From NCBI GenBank assembly GCA_019745565.1, contig JAIESW010000073.1, forward strand, positions 1 to 49,168: 49,168 nt of DNA, in the 5' to 3' direction. Under the pieces are notes generated by a model, which was not told the origin of the DNA, did no database searches, and was given only the letters and a program-made list of their open reading frames with translations. This DNA is from Burkholderiales bacterium (lineage in GTDB: Bacteria > Pseudomonadota > Gammaproteobacteria > Burkholderiales > Ga0077523). The translations under genes were made by a program, and so were the position numbers. This document shows, in pieces, positions 7,675 to 17,384 of this stretch; position 1 is the stretch's first letter; each line of letters starts with the position of its first letter.

Positions 7675-8012
7675 CTTCGCGGCGGAAAGGGCAGGATCTG
7701 CGCGTTCGTCGCCGGTCGCAGCGCCGGCACCGGCCGCACACCGGGCTGCAAGGTGTCCGTGAGGACGTCCAGCGCCCGCTGCAGTTCCGCGAAGCTCTCC
7801 CACATCAGGTTGCTGATGCGGATGCAGGCCCCCAGTGCGCTCGACGAGCGCTGCCGTTCGAGGTCGATACGGGACTGCAGACCGGTCAGGCGCTGGCGAT
7901 GCTTTTCCGGCGCCGCGGCGATCAGTGCGGCTACTGCCTGTTTGCGTTTCTCTTCGAATGCTGCGGGGTCGGATCGGGCCAGTTCACTCCAGGCATCCCA
8001 ATCAAATTCCAT
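7671..8012 (-). CDS. DUF3135 family protein
   Basis: A 113-residue, mostly helical cytoplasmic protein with no known function. The sequence starts MEFDWDAWSELARSDPAAFE and contains RLTGLQSRIDLERQRS and IRISNLMWESFAELQ. From memory this pattern matches DUF3135, found in beta- and gammaproteobacteria. No catalytic residues or metal sites stand out. The C-terminal 25 residues are Pro-rich and probably disordered. It sits 73 bases after nagZ and is coupled by ATGA to the uracil-DNA glycosylase gene. Confidence 0.65.
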   Translation of the reverse strand: MEFDWDAWSELARSDPAAFEEKRKQAVAALIAAAPEKHRQRLTGLQSRIDLERQRSSSALGACIRISNLMWESFAELQRALDVLTDTLQPGVRPVPALRPATNAQILPFPPRR

Positions 8013-8085
8013 ACTGCCAGTCTCCGGTGCCGGGTCTTGTCGCGGGCTGGCCCCAGTATAGCCGGCCGACCGGACGGCAGTCTGT

Positions 8086-9141
8086 TCAAACTACCGACGG
8101 TCTCCGGGCGACCGCGTCCAGCGCTGCGGCATAGATGGGATGCTCGCGCAGCGCCGAAAATCCGACAGGGCGCGGCGCGCCGTGAAGCCGGGCGAGGCGC
8201 TCCAGGCCCGCCGGCGTCGATACTCGCGCGATCCCGTCCAGCAGCGTCGCCGCCGAGGCGGGATCGTTACAGACCAGCACCATGTCGCAGCCGGCATCCA
8301 GCGCCAGCCAGGCGCGCTCCACGATGCCGCCTGCGCCGTGCGCCCCGACCATGGAGAGGTCGTCGCTGAAGACGGTCCCGTCGAAGCCGAGCCGGCCGCG
8401 CAGCACGGTCTGCAGCCAGAACTTCGAGTACCCGGCCGGCTGCGGATCCACCTTCGGATACAGCACGTGCGCCGGCATGACGCCGCGCATCCCCAGCGTC
8501 ACCAGCCGCCGGAACGGTTCCAGGTCGCGCGCCTCGATTTCGTCGAAGGTGCGTTCGTCCACCGGCATGTCGGTGTGGGAATCGGCCTCTGCATAGCCGT
8601 GCCCGGGGAAGTGCTTCCCGACCGCGGGCATGCCGCCTTCCTGCAACCCCGTCACCAGGGCGGCCGCGAGGTCCGCCACCGCCGCCGGGTCGGCGTGGAA
8701 GGACCGGTCGCCGATCACGCCGCTGCGGCCGTAGTCGAGATCGAGAACAGGGGCGAAACTGAAGTCCACGCCGCAGGCGCGCAGCTCATGCGCCAGCACC
8801 GACCCTACGTCGTTCGCGAGAGCACACGCGGCATCCTGCGACTGGTCGTAGAGCCGCCCCAGTTCGCGCATGGGCGGCAGGCGCGTGAACCCTTCACGGA
8901 AGCGCTGCACGCGCCCGCCTTCGTGATCCACGGCCACCAGCAGCGGCGGTGTCCGGACGGCATGGATGTCCGCGACAAGACGCGTGACCTGCTCCGGATT
9001 CGCATAGTTGCGCCCGAAGAGAATCACGCCGCCAACGGCGGGATGCAGCAGGCGTTCGCGTTCTTCCGGCAGGAGTTCCAGACCGGTCACGTCGAGCATC
9101 ACCGGGCCGAGCGGCAGGGCCTTCGTGGGCAGCGCGCTCAT
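8086..9141 (-). CDS. nagZ: Beta-N-acetylhexosaminidase
   Basis: A cytoplasmic glycoside hydrolase of family 3. It removes N-acetylglucosamine from 1,6-anhydro-muropeptides during cell-wall recycling. The catalytic loop His-Asp region is KHFPGHGYAEADSHTDMP, and the nucleophile Asp lies in FSDDLSMVGA. The N-terminal part shows PAVGGVILFGRNY and VAVDHEGGRVQRF. The 351-residue length is normal. The ATG at 9141 (MSALPTKALP) overlaps the acpS stop by four bases (ATGA), which decides the start against a longer upstream frame. It is the distal gene of the conserved lepA-to-nagZ block. Confidence 0.95.
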   Translation of the reverse strand: MSALPTKALPLGPVMLDVTGLELLPEERERLLHPAVGGVILFGRNYANPEQVTRLVADIHAVRTPPLLVAVDHEGGRVQRFREGFTRLPPMRELGRLYDQSQDAACALANDVGSVLAHELRACGVDFSFAPVLDLDYGRSGVIGDRSFHADPAAVADLAAALVTGLQEGGMPAVGKHFPGHGYAEADSHTDMPVDERTFDEIEARDLEPFRRLVTLGMRGVMPAHVLYPKVDPQPAGYSKFWLQTVLRGRLGFDGTVFSDDLSMVGAHGAGGIVERAWLALDAGCDMVLVCNDPASAATLLDGIARVSTPAGLERLARLHGAPRPVGFSALREHPIYAAALDAVARRPSVV

Positions 9142-9530
9142 CGGGAGTCCTCCATGGCTTCGAGGACAACCATCGCCACCGCGGCAAGGCGCTCGTCGGT
9201 GATGGAAAGATGGTGCCGGTGCACGCCGCGACGTTCGAGCGTCTCCCCCAGCTCCGCACCGAACCGGAAGAACGGCTTGCCGAGTGCATCGCGATCGACG
9301 CGGATCGCGTGGAATTTCGCCGGTGCGCGGATCCCGGTACCGAACGCCTTGCCGAAGGCCTCCTTCGCCGCGAAGCGTTTCGCGAGAAATGCCGCCGGCC
9401 TGCCGGCGGCCTCGAAATCGGGCCATTCCTCGGGGGCCAGCACTTTCTGAGCGAACTTGTCGCCGAAGCGCTCCAGCGCCTGTTCCATCCTCGCCACCTC
9501 CACGATGTCCACGCCGATGCCCGCAATCAC
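9138..9530 (-). CDS. acpS: Holo-[acyl-carrier-protein] synthase
   Basis: Transfers 4'-phosphopantetheine from CoA to a serine of apo-ACP, activating it for fatty-acid synthesis. The magnesium ligands are in the family motifs: Asp8 in IGVDIVE and Glu57 in FAAKEAFGKAFGTG. The 130-residue length fits the homotrimeric AcpS class. The start is a GTG at 9530, giving the family N-terminus MIAGIGVDIVEVARM and a GTGA overlap with the end of pdxJ; the frame is open further upstream but lacks homology. The pdxJ-acpS-nagZ order is typical for Betaproteobacteria. Confidence 0.95.
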   Translation of the reverse strand: MIAGIGVDIVEVARMEQALERFGDKFAQKVLAPEEWPDFEAAGRPAAFLAKRFAAKEAFGKAFGTGIRAPAKFHAIRVDRDALGKPFFRFGAELGETLERRGVHRHHLSITDERLAAVAMVVLEAMEDSR

Positions 9531-10267
9531 GCCTTCGCTCCACCCAATGCCGCAAGGTAGGCCCGCACCGTGGCATCCATGCCGAACTCCAGGGCATCGG
9601 CCACCAGCGCATGGCCGATGGAGACCTCGAGCACGTTCGGCACCGCGGCAATGAAGGCCGGCAGGTTGTCGCGATTGAGGTCGTGGCCGGCATTCACGCC
9701 GAGCCCGACCTTCTGCGCTGCTCGCGCTGCCGCGGCATAGAGCTGCAGCGACGCCTTCTCTTCCGGCGTTCCGTACGCCCGCGCATAGGGTTCGGTGTAC
9801 AGCTCGATGCGATCCGCGCCGATGTCCCGCGCGCGCGCCATGGCATCGGGATCCGCGTCCATGAAGAGGCTTACCCGCACACCGGCGGCCCTGACGCGCT
9901 CGATGATCGGCCGCAGCCATTTCTCGTTCGGCGCCAGATCCCACCCGTGGTCGGAGGTGACCGCGCCGTGCTCGTCCGGAACCATGGTGAACTGGTGCGG
10001 CCGCATCTCCAGCACCAGATCGAGCGTGTTGTGCATCGGGTTGCCCTCGATGTTGTACTCGATCCGCGGATGACTCTTCAGCAGCTGCCCGAGTTCGCGC
10101 ACGTCGGTGGCGCGCACGTGCCGCTCGTCGGGGCGCGGATGCACCGTGATGCCGTTGGCACCGGCACCGATGGCGATAAGGGCCATGCGCTGGACGTTCG
10201 GGATGTCGAGCGGCCGCTGGTTGCGCAGGAGCGCGACCTTGTTGAGGTTGACGCTGAGATGGGTCAC
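9527..10267 (-). CDS. pdxJ: Pyridoxine 5'-phosphate synthase
   Basis: Condenses 1-deoxyxylulose 5-phosphate with 3-amino-2-oxopropyl phosphate to pyridoxine 5'-phosphate in the DXP-dependent vitamin B6 pathway. The 246-residue TIM barrel starts with the hallmark LSVNLNKVALLRNQR. It continues with the catalytic HPRPDERHVR loop, EYNIEGNP, and the phosphate-binding C-terminal segment with GLGVNAGHDLN and VSIGHALVADAL. The ATG overlaps the last bases of recO, and the stop is shared with the acpS GTG start, so all three are translationally coupled. Confidence 0.96.
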   Translation of the reverse strand: MTHLSVNLNKVALLRNQRPLDIPNVQRMALIAIGAGANGITVHPRPDERHVRATDVRELGQLLKSHPRIEYNIEGNPMHNTLDLVLEMRPHQFTMVPDEHGAVTSDHGWDLAPNEKWLRPIIERVRAAGVRVSLFMDADPDAMARARDIGADRIELYTEPYARAYGTPEEKASLQLYAAAARAAQKVGLGVNAGHDLNRDNLPAFIAAVPNVLEVSIGHALVADALEFGMDATVRAYLAALGGAKA

Positions 10268-11043
10268 AGCTGTTGCAGATCCTTGATGAGCTGACGGGTG
10301 TTGAGTTCCGGCTGACCGAAATGATGATGGATCAGCGCGCGCAGGAGGCGTTTGCTTTCCGCCGCCGTGATCGCGTCGGAGTAATCGTCGCGCGCGATGT
10401 CGAGCAGCGTGCGACCGTGGACGGTCTCGATCTCGTGATCCTGCGCACCGTGCGAATCCACCGGCACCGGGCCCAGTTCGGGGGCATACCGGTAACGCCG
10501 CTCGGCGGCCACCGGTACGCGGGTCTGCGCCTCGAAGCCCAGTTCCAGCGCATAGCCCAGTTCGGTGAGCAGGCCCTTCTCGAAGCGGCGCAGGACCGCA
10601 GCCGGTGCCACGGAACCTGCGAGCTCCCGAATCGCGGTGGCATAGGTGTCGAACAATCGTTCATGCGGGTCGTCCCGCGCCAGCACCTTCACCAGCAGTT
10701 CGTTCACGTAGAAGCCGCACAGCAGCGACACGCCGGTCAACTGCGGCACCCCGCCCTGCCATTCAGCGCCATGCAGCAGCCGCAGTTCGCCCTTGCCCGA
10801 CCAGGTCACCAGCAGCGGCTGGAAGGCCATCAGCAGTCCGCGCGTGGGCGAATGCGGACGGCGCGCGCCCTTCGCGATCACCGGCACACGGCCGTGGCTG
10901 CGCGTGAACAGTTCGACGACGAGACTCGTCTCCTTCCACGGATAGCTGTGGAGGACGAAGGCCGGCCGGTTGAGTTCGCGCCGGCGTTCGTCGTGCGCGG
11001 CCGCGCACACGGCACTCGATTCGCGCGCTTCAGGCGTACCCAT
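10264..11043 (-). CDS. recO: DNA repair protein RecO
   Basis: Recombination mediator of the RecFOR pathway, which helps load RecA onto SSB-coated gaps. The 259-residue protein has the N-terminal OB fold (PAFVLHSYPWKETSLVVELF, GARRPHS, LLVTWSGKGELR) and the helical C-terminal half with GFYVNELLVKVLARDDPHE. The zinc-finger cysteines of some RecO proteins are absent, as in other proteobacterial forms. The first 25 residues before PAFVLH are poorly conserved, so the ATG at 11043, which overlaps the end of era by 14 bases, is likely but not certain. Confidence 0.94.
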   Translation of the reverse strand: MGTPEARESSAVCAAAHDERRRELNRPAFVLHSYPWKETSLVVELFTRSHGRVPVIAKGARRPHSPTRGLLMAFQPLLVTWSGKGELRLLHGAEWQGGVPQLTGVSLLCGFYVNELLVKVLARDDPHERLFDTYATAIRELAGSVAPAAVLRRFEKGLLTELGYALELGFEAQTRVPVAAERRYRYAPELGPVPVDSHGAQDHEIETVHGRTLLDIARDDYSDAITAAESKRLLRALIHHHFGQPELNTRQLIKDLQQL

Positions 11044-11917
11044 ACTTGCGCATCGCCTTCGGGTCGTCGGTCCAGCCGCGCTCCACCTTGACCCAAAGCT
11101 CCAGGAACACCTTGCCGCCGAACAGCCGCTCCATGTCGAGCCGAGCTTCGGTGGCGATCTCCTTCAACTTGGCACCACCGGCGCCGATGACGATCGGCTT
11201 GTGACTTTCGCGGCCCACCACGATCAGGCAACGGATGCGCCGATGATCGCCTTCGGTCTCGAAGGTTTCCACCACCACGTTCGCGCCGTAGGGCAGTTCG
11301 TCGCCGGTCAGGCGGAAGATCTTCTCGCGCACCAGCTCGGCGGCGAGAAAGCGTTCGCTGCGATCGGTGATCTGGTCTTCGTCGTAGAACGCAGGCTGCT
11401 CGGGGAGATGTTCACGCAGCGCCTTCAGCAGCTCGACGCATTGCGTGCCGGCCTTTGCACTGACCGGTACCACGGCCGCGAAATCGCGCAGCGCGCTCAC
11501 GCGCTGGATGAACGGCAGCAATGCCGCCCGATCCTTCAGGCGGTCGATCTTGTTGATCGCGAGCACCACGGGGCGATCGGCGGGCAGCAGGGCCAGTACG
11601 GCCTCGTCGCGCGCGCCGAAATGCCCGGCTTCCACCACGAAGACGATCACGTCGACACCGGCGAGACTGTCGGTCACCGCGCGGTTGAGCGCCTGGTTGA
11701 GCGCGCCGCCGTGCGCAGTCTGGAAACCCGGCGTATCGACGAACACGTACTGGGTGTCCGGCAAGGTCACGATGCCGGTCACCTGATGCCGGGTCGTCTG
11801 CGGCTTGCGCGAAGTGATGCTCACCTTCTGGCCGACGAGGCGGTTCAGCAGGGTCGACTTGCCGACGTTGGGCTGGCCGACGATGGCGACGTAACCGGCG
11901 CGGTGGGGGGTGGTCAT
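11030..11917 (-). CDS. era: GTPase Era
   Basis: An essential GTPase that binds the 3' end of 16S rRNA and assists 30S assembly. The 295-residue protein has G1 GQPNVGKST at about 14-22, G3 DTPG, G4 NKID and G5 SAKAG. A C-terminal KH domain follows, with the region HKPIVIGAGGAKLKEI. The start at 11917 (MTTPHRAGYVAIVG) was chosen because the family begins here; the open frame upstream runs through a GC-rich intergenic repeat and has no homology. That repeat separates it by 181 bp from rnc, its usual partner. Confidence 0.96.
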   Translation of the reverse strand: MTTPHRAGYVAIVGQPNVGKSTLLNRLVGQKVSITSRKPQTTRHQVTGIVTLPDTQYVFVDTPGFQTAHGGALNQALNRAVTDSLAGVDVIVFVVEAGHFGARDEAVLALLPADRPVVLAINKIDRLKDRAALLPFIQRVSALRDFAAVVPVSAKAGTQCVELLKALREHLPEQPAFYDEDQITDRSERFLAAELVREKIFRLTGDELPYGANVVVETFETEGDHRRIRCLIVVGRESHKPIVIGAGGAKLKEIATEARLDMERLFGGKVFLELWVKVERGWTDDPKAMRKYGYA

Positions 11918-11952
11918 GATGGGGATTCGAGTGGGGGGCGTGGATGGGTCCT

Positions 11953-12075
11953 GGCCCCCATCCCGACCTTCCCCCGGCTCTCGCCGGGGGAAGGAGTGCA
12001 TCTGCGAGCGCTCTGGCGAAACCAAGGGCACTTCTTCCCCCACGCACCAGCGTGGGGGAAGGTTGGGATGGGGGC
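11953..12075. repeat. Composite GC-rich palindromic repeat (copy 1)
   Basis: The rnc-era gap holds a mosaic dyad. One arm reads GGCCCCCATCCCGACCTTCC and carries its own CCCCC/GGGGG hairpin (11953-11994). The other arm (12034-12075) has a CCCCCACG/CGTGGGGG hairpin and ends GGTTGGGATGGGGGCC. The outer parts are complementary, so the whole 123 bases can form one large cruciform with two internal hairpins. The same architecture recurs at 38876-38967, with a partial relative at 25420-25458. Confidence 0.75.
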
Positions 12076-12098
12076 CAAGATGGGAGCAAGAATCGCCG

Positions 12099-12770
12099 TC
12101 ACTCTCCCACCACCCTTTCATACGCCTCCCGCGCCGCCACCTGCTCGGCGGCGCGCCGGCTGGTGCCGGTCCCGGACGCACGGACACCGAAAGCCTCCAC
12201 CGCACACTCCACTTCGAACTCCTGCCGGTGCGCTTCGCCGCGCACCGCCGTCACGCGGTAGACCGGGAGGGCAAGCCGCCGCGCCTGCAGGTGTTCCTGC
12301 AGCCGGGTCTTGGGATCCTTTTCGGACGCGACCGGATCGAGTTCGGTCAACGCCTGCTCGAAGATGCCGAGCGTGACCGCCTGCGCCCGTTCGAAGCCGG
12401 CATCCACGAACACGGCACCGATCAGGGCCTCCAGCGCATCGGCCAGAATCGATGGCCGGGTGGCCCCGCCGCTGCGTGCTTCACCCTCGCCCAGCTGGAG
12501 GTAGCGGCCCAGCGCCAGGCGTTCGCCGTGGGACGCCAGCGACGCCTGGTTCACCAGGCCGGCTCGCAGACGGGAAAGTTCACCCTCGGGCAGCGCCGGG
12601 AATCGCTGGAAGAGCACCTGTGCGATCACGCAGTTCAGCACCGCATCGCCGACGAACTCGAGCCGCTCGTTGTGCGGCTGGCTGTGGCTGCGGTGGGTGA
12701 GCGCCTGGCGTAGCAGCGCCGCATCGCCGAAGACGTGCCCGATCGCGTCGCTCAGATCGGCTGCGGCCAT
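12099..12770 (-). CDS. rnc: Ribonuclease III
   Basis: A double-stranded RNA endonuclease that processes rRNA precursors and regulates mRNAs. The signature NERLEFVGDA (residues 34-43) supplies Glu38 and Asp42. The second acidic pair lies in ILADALEALIGAVFVDAG. A C-terminal dsRNA-binding domain follows from about residue 153 (DPKTRLQEHLQ, YRVTAVRGEAHRQEF, GTSRRAAEQVAAREA). The 223-residue length is normal. It is placed after lepB and the DUF4845 gene, as in other Betaproteobacteria. Confidence 0.96.
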   Translation of the reverse strand: MAAADLSDAIGHVFGDAALLRQALTHRSHSQPHNERLEFVGDAVLNCVIAQVLFQRFPALPEGELSRLRAGLVNQASLASHGERLALGRYLQLGEGEARSGGATRPSILADALEALIGAVFVDAGFERAQAVTLGIFEQALTELDPVASEKDPKTRLQEHLQARRLALPVYRVTAVRGEAHRQEFEVECAVEAFGVRASGTGTSRRAAEQVAAREAYERVVGE

Positions 12771-12860
12771 CGCCTCGATGCTATGCCGAGAATGCTCGGC
12801 ACCTCTCCGTCGGCGACCGATACCGATCGCCCGGCAGCGCCTGGGGCCGCCCGCCGTGAC

Positions 12861-13211
12861 TCACCGCCCGCTGGTCGCCTCGAAGTCGATCAGCACGCTG
12901 ATGTTCGCGAACAGCGGCACCTTCTTCTCGTAGGAGGCGCTGATGGCGACCATGTTGCCGTTCTTGGTGATGTCGAGGTCCTTGCCCTGGATCGCCGTGA
13001 TGTCGTCGATCTGCGAGCGCTTGTCGAACGCCTCCATCATCTGCTTGGGCGTGCTCGAATCCGGGCTGCGCGCGAGTTCGCGCAGGTGCTTCTGGATGGT
13101 GAAGTACTCGATGTACGCCGGCGTCACCTTCATGCCGACGATGGCGACCAACACCAGGATGCCGCCGATCACGATGAGCCCCAACAGGCTCAGGCCCCGC
13201 TGTTTCCTCAT
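12861..13211 (-). CDS. DUF4845 family membrane-anchored protein
   Basis: A 116-residue protein with a short basic N-terminus and one hydrophobic helix (MRKQRGLSLLGLIVIGGILV). The helix resembles a type IV pilin N-terminus but lacks the full pilin cleavage signal. The remainder, with KVTPAYIEYFTIQKHLREL and a beta-rich C-terminus, is probably periplasmic. The family is regularly found between lepB and rnc in Betaproteobacteria; its role is unknown. The start could be the ATG at 13223, which overlaps the lepB stop (TGATG), or the one at 13211 that begins MRKQRG; I prefer the latter because it follows a G-rich stretch. Confidence 0.8.
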   Translation of the reverse strand: MRKQRGLSLLGLIVIGGILVLVAIVGMKVTPAYIEYFTIQKHLRELARSPDSSTPKQMMEAFDKRSQIDDITAIQGKDLDITKNGNMVAISASYEKKVPLFANISVLIDFEATSGR

Positions 13212-13222
13212 GCCGACCCCCA

Positions 13223-14026
13223 TCAGTTGATCCGGGTGCCGATGCGCCCGAACTCCCCGAAATTCCACCAGATCAGGAACGCCTTGCCGACGATGTTGGC
13301 ATCAGGGACGAACCCCCAGTAGCGGCTGTCGCTGCTGGAATCGCGGTTGTCGCCCATCATGAAATAGTGGCCGGCCGGCACCTTGCAAACAAAACCATCC
13401 TCATTGTATTCGCAGTTGTCGCGGTACGGGAACGGGCGCACGCCGGCGAGCTGCACCGGCGGCGAGTCGGCGTTGATGATGATGGAATGCTGATGCTCCC
13501 CCAACTGCTCGCGGAAGCGCTTGGCGCTGATGTAGTTGAGCCCGCCTTCCAGGTAGCTGAAGTCGCTCTCCGGATCCGCCACGACCGGCTTGCCGTTGAC
13601 CGTCAGCCGTTTACCCTTGTACGCGATCTCGTCACCGGGAATGCCGACCACGCGCTTGATGTAGTCGAGCGACGGGTTGTCGGGGTACCGGAAGACCATG
13701 ACCTCGCCCCGCTGCGGCGTGTTGAGGTCGATCACCTTGGTATTGATGACCGGCAGGCGCACGCCGTAGGTGAACTTGTTCACCAGGATGAAATCGCCCA
13801 CCAGCAGCGTCGGGATCATCGACCCGGACGGGATCTTGAACGGCTCCACCAGGAACGAGCGCAGCAGGAACACCACCAGGATGACCGGAAAGAAGCTCTT
13901 CGGGTACTCGATCCACCACGGCTCCTTGGCGTCGGCCGCGCGCTTCGGGCGGAACACGAATTTGTCCAGAAGCCAGATGCCGCCGGTCACGATCAGCAGC
14001 ACCAGCATGATGAGAGCGAAGTTCAT
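13223..14026 (-). CDS. lepB: Signal peptidase I
   Basis: An inner-membrane serine protease that removes signal peptides from exported proteins. Two N-terminal membrane helices lie at about residues 3-20 and 45-58. The catalytic Ser69 is in PSGSMIPTL and the general-base Lys124 in DYIKRVVG. Box E is MGDNRDSSSDSRYWG, near residue 225. The 267-residue length suits proteobacterial LepB. It lies 30 bases after lepA. A signal peptidase here can serve the exported products of the same cluster (MucD, RseB). Confidence 0.97.
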   Translation of the reverse strand: MNFALIMLVLLIVTGGIWLLDKFVFRPKRAADAKEPWWIEYPKSFFPVILVVFLLRSFLVEPFKIPSGSMIPTLLVGDFILVNKFTYGVRLPVINTKVIDLNTPQRGEVMVFRYPDNPSLDYIKRVVGIPGDEIAYKGKRLTVNGKPVVADPESDFSYLEGGLNYISAKRFREQLGEHQHSIIINADSPPVQLAGVRPFPYRDNCEYNEDGFVCKVPAGHYFMMGDNRDSSSDSRYWGFVPDANIVGKAFLIWWNFGEFGRIGTRIN

Positions 14027-14056
14027 GGGCGAATGTGGGGCAACGGGGTGGAGCGG

Positions 14057-15850
<1,794 letters not shown>

Positions 15851-15855
15851 GACGA

Positions 15856-15879
15856 AAAGGGGCACCGAAGTGCCCCTTT
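15856..15879 (-). promoter_or_regulatory. Perfect cUUCGg hairpin in the lepA leader (terminator-like or start-site structure)
   Basis: The minus-strand RNA reads AAAGGGGCAC-UUCG-GUGCCCCUUU, a perfect 10-bp stem closed by the very stable C(UUCG)G tetraloop and followed by one more U. The 5' base of the stem directly abuts an AAGG (15880-15883), and the 3' base is only five bases from the lepA ATG. It may terminate part of the mucD transcript. Because it sits exactly between a Shine-Dalgarno and the start codon, it may also act on lepA initiation. Confidence 0.8.
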
Positions 15880-15933
15880 CCTTGAGGTGCGCGAGCGAAG
15901 GGCGGATTCTAGCCTATTCGACCGCCCTGCCCT

Positions 15934-17325
15934 CTAGTTCCCGTTAAGGCGCAGGGGGACGTACAGAGAGGATTCGCCGCGCCGGATGAGCAGCGCGACG
16001 CTGCGCGACTTCTCGAACTGGGCGATCACCTGGTTCAGCTGCTCCAGCGTCTTCACGTCCTGGTTGTTGATGGCGAGCAGGATGTCGCCGCGGCGGATGC
16101 CGGCCTTGGCGGCGTTGCCCTGGGCGTCCTCCACCAGCAGACCGCTCGCGATACCCAGTTCCTTGCGCTGGTCGGCGGTGAGTTCGGTCAGCGTCATGCC
16201 GAGCTTGGCCACGGCGTCGCCGGACTTGGCCGGCTTCTTGGGCTGGCGTTCGGCACGCTTGTCCTCCTGCAGTTCGCCCACCACGATGGTGAGATCCTTG
16301 GTCGCGCCCTTGCGCCACACCTGGACCGTGGACTTGGTCCCGGGAGCGGTCGCGGCGACCACGCGGGGCAGTTCGGCCGAACTGTTGATGGCCTTGCCGT
16401 CGAACTTGAGGATGATGTCGCTCTGCTCGATGCCGGCCTTGTCGGCGGGCGCGCCCTTCTCCACCGAATTGACCAGGGCCCCCTGGGGCTTCTGCAGGCC
16501 GAAGGATTCGGCCAGCTCCTTGGTGACCTCCTGGATCACCACGCCGATCCGGCCGCGCGTCACCTTGCCGCTGGTGCGCAGCTGGTTGGCGATATTCATG
16601 GCGACGTCGATCGGGATCGCGAACGAGAGCCCCATGAAGCCGCCGGTGCGGCTGTAGATCTGGGAGTTGATGCCGACCACCTCGCCCTTCAGGTTGAACA
16701 GCGGGCCACCGGAATTGCCGGGGTTGATGGCCACGTCGGTCTGGATGAAGGGGGTGAAGTTCTCCTGCGGCAACGACCGGCCCTTGGCGCTGACGATGCC
16801 GGCGGTCACCGTGTTGTCGAAGCCGAACGGCGAGCCGATCGCGAGCACCCATTCGCCCACCTTGAGCTTGTTGGCATCGCCGATGGTCACCTTGGGCAGG
16901 TTGGCCGCCTCGATCTTGATCACCGCCACGTCCGAGCGTTTGTCGGCCCCGATCACCTTGGCGGTGAATTCGCGCTTGTCGGTGAGGCGGACCGTGATGT
17001 CGTCACCGGCCTCGACCACGTGCGCGTTGGTCATGATGTAGCCGTCCTGGCTGATGATGAAGCCCGATCCGAGGGAGCGGGCTTCCTGCTCCCGCGGCTG
17101 GCCGGGCGGGCCATAGCGGCGGAAGAAGTCGAAGAACGGGTCGTCCTCGGGGCCGCCGGGCCCGCCCGGGGTCTGCTGCGGCGCCTTGGACGAAGTGGTG
17201 CTGATGTTCACGACCACCGGCCCCTGGGCTTCGACCAGCTCGGTGAAGTCGGGCAGCTCGGCTGCGACGGCGGGCAGGCACAGTGCCGCCGACGCGATCG
17301 ACGCAAACAACCATTGACGGATCAT
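15934..17325 (-). CDS. mucD: Periplasmic serine protease, DegP/MucD type
   Basis: A 463-residue HtrA-family protease and chaperone that degrades misfolded envelope proteins. The signal peptide covers about residues 1-22 (SIASAALCLPAVAAE). The trypsin-like domain has the triad His in MTNAHVVE, Asp in KRSDVAVIKIEA and Ser in NPGNSGGPLF. Two PDZ domains follow, at about 260-350 and 375-460, the second around RRGDILLAINNQDV. The linker is rich in Lys (AERQPKKPAKSGD). It is cotranscribed with rpoE-rseA-rseB, as in the algU-mucABD arrangement of Pseudomonas, which places it in the sigma-E response. Confidence 0.95.
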   Translation of the reverse strand: MIRQWLFASIASAALCLPAVAAELPDFTELVEAQGPVVVNISTTSSKAPQQTPGGPGGPEDDPFFDFFRRYGPPGQPREQEARSLGSGFIISQDGYIMTNAHVVEAGDDITVRLTDKREFTAKVIGADKRSDVAVIKIEAANLPKVTIGDANKLKVGEWVLAIGSPFGFDNTVTAGIVSAKGRSLPQENFTPFIQTDVAINPGNSGGPLFNLKGEVVGINSQIYSRTGGFMGLSFAIPIDVAMNIANQLRTSGKVTRGRIGVVIQEVTKELAESFGLQKPQGALVNSVEKGAPADKAGIEQSDIILKFDGKAINSSAELPRVVAATAPGTKSTVQVWRKGATKDLTIVVGELQEDKRAERQPKKPAKSGDAVAKLGMTLTELTADQRKELGIASGLLVEDAQGNAAKAGIRRGDILLAINNQDVKTLEQLNQVIAQFEKSRSVALLIRRGESSLYVPLRLNGN

Positions 17326-17384
17326 CGCTTGGGTTCCTGGTTGGAAGGGGGGCCGCCTGGACGTTCAGGCGGCGGCAGATCGGA

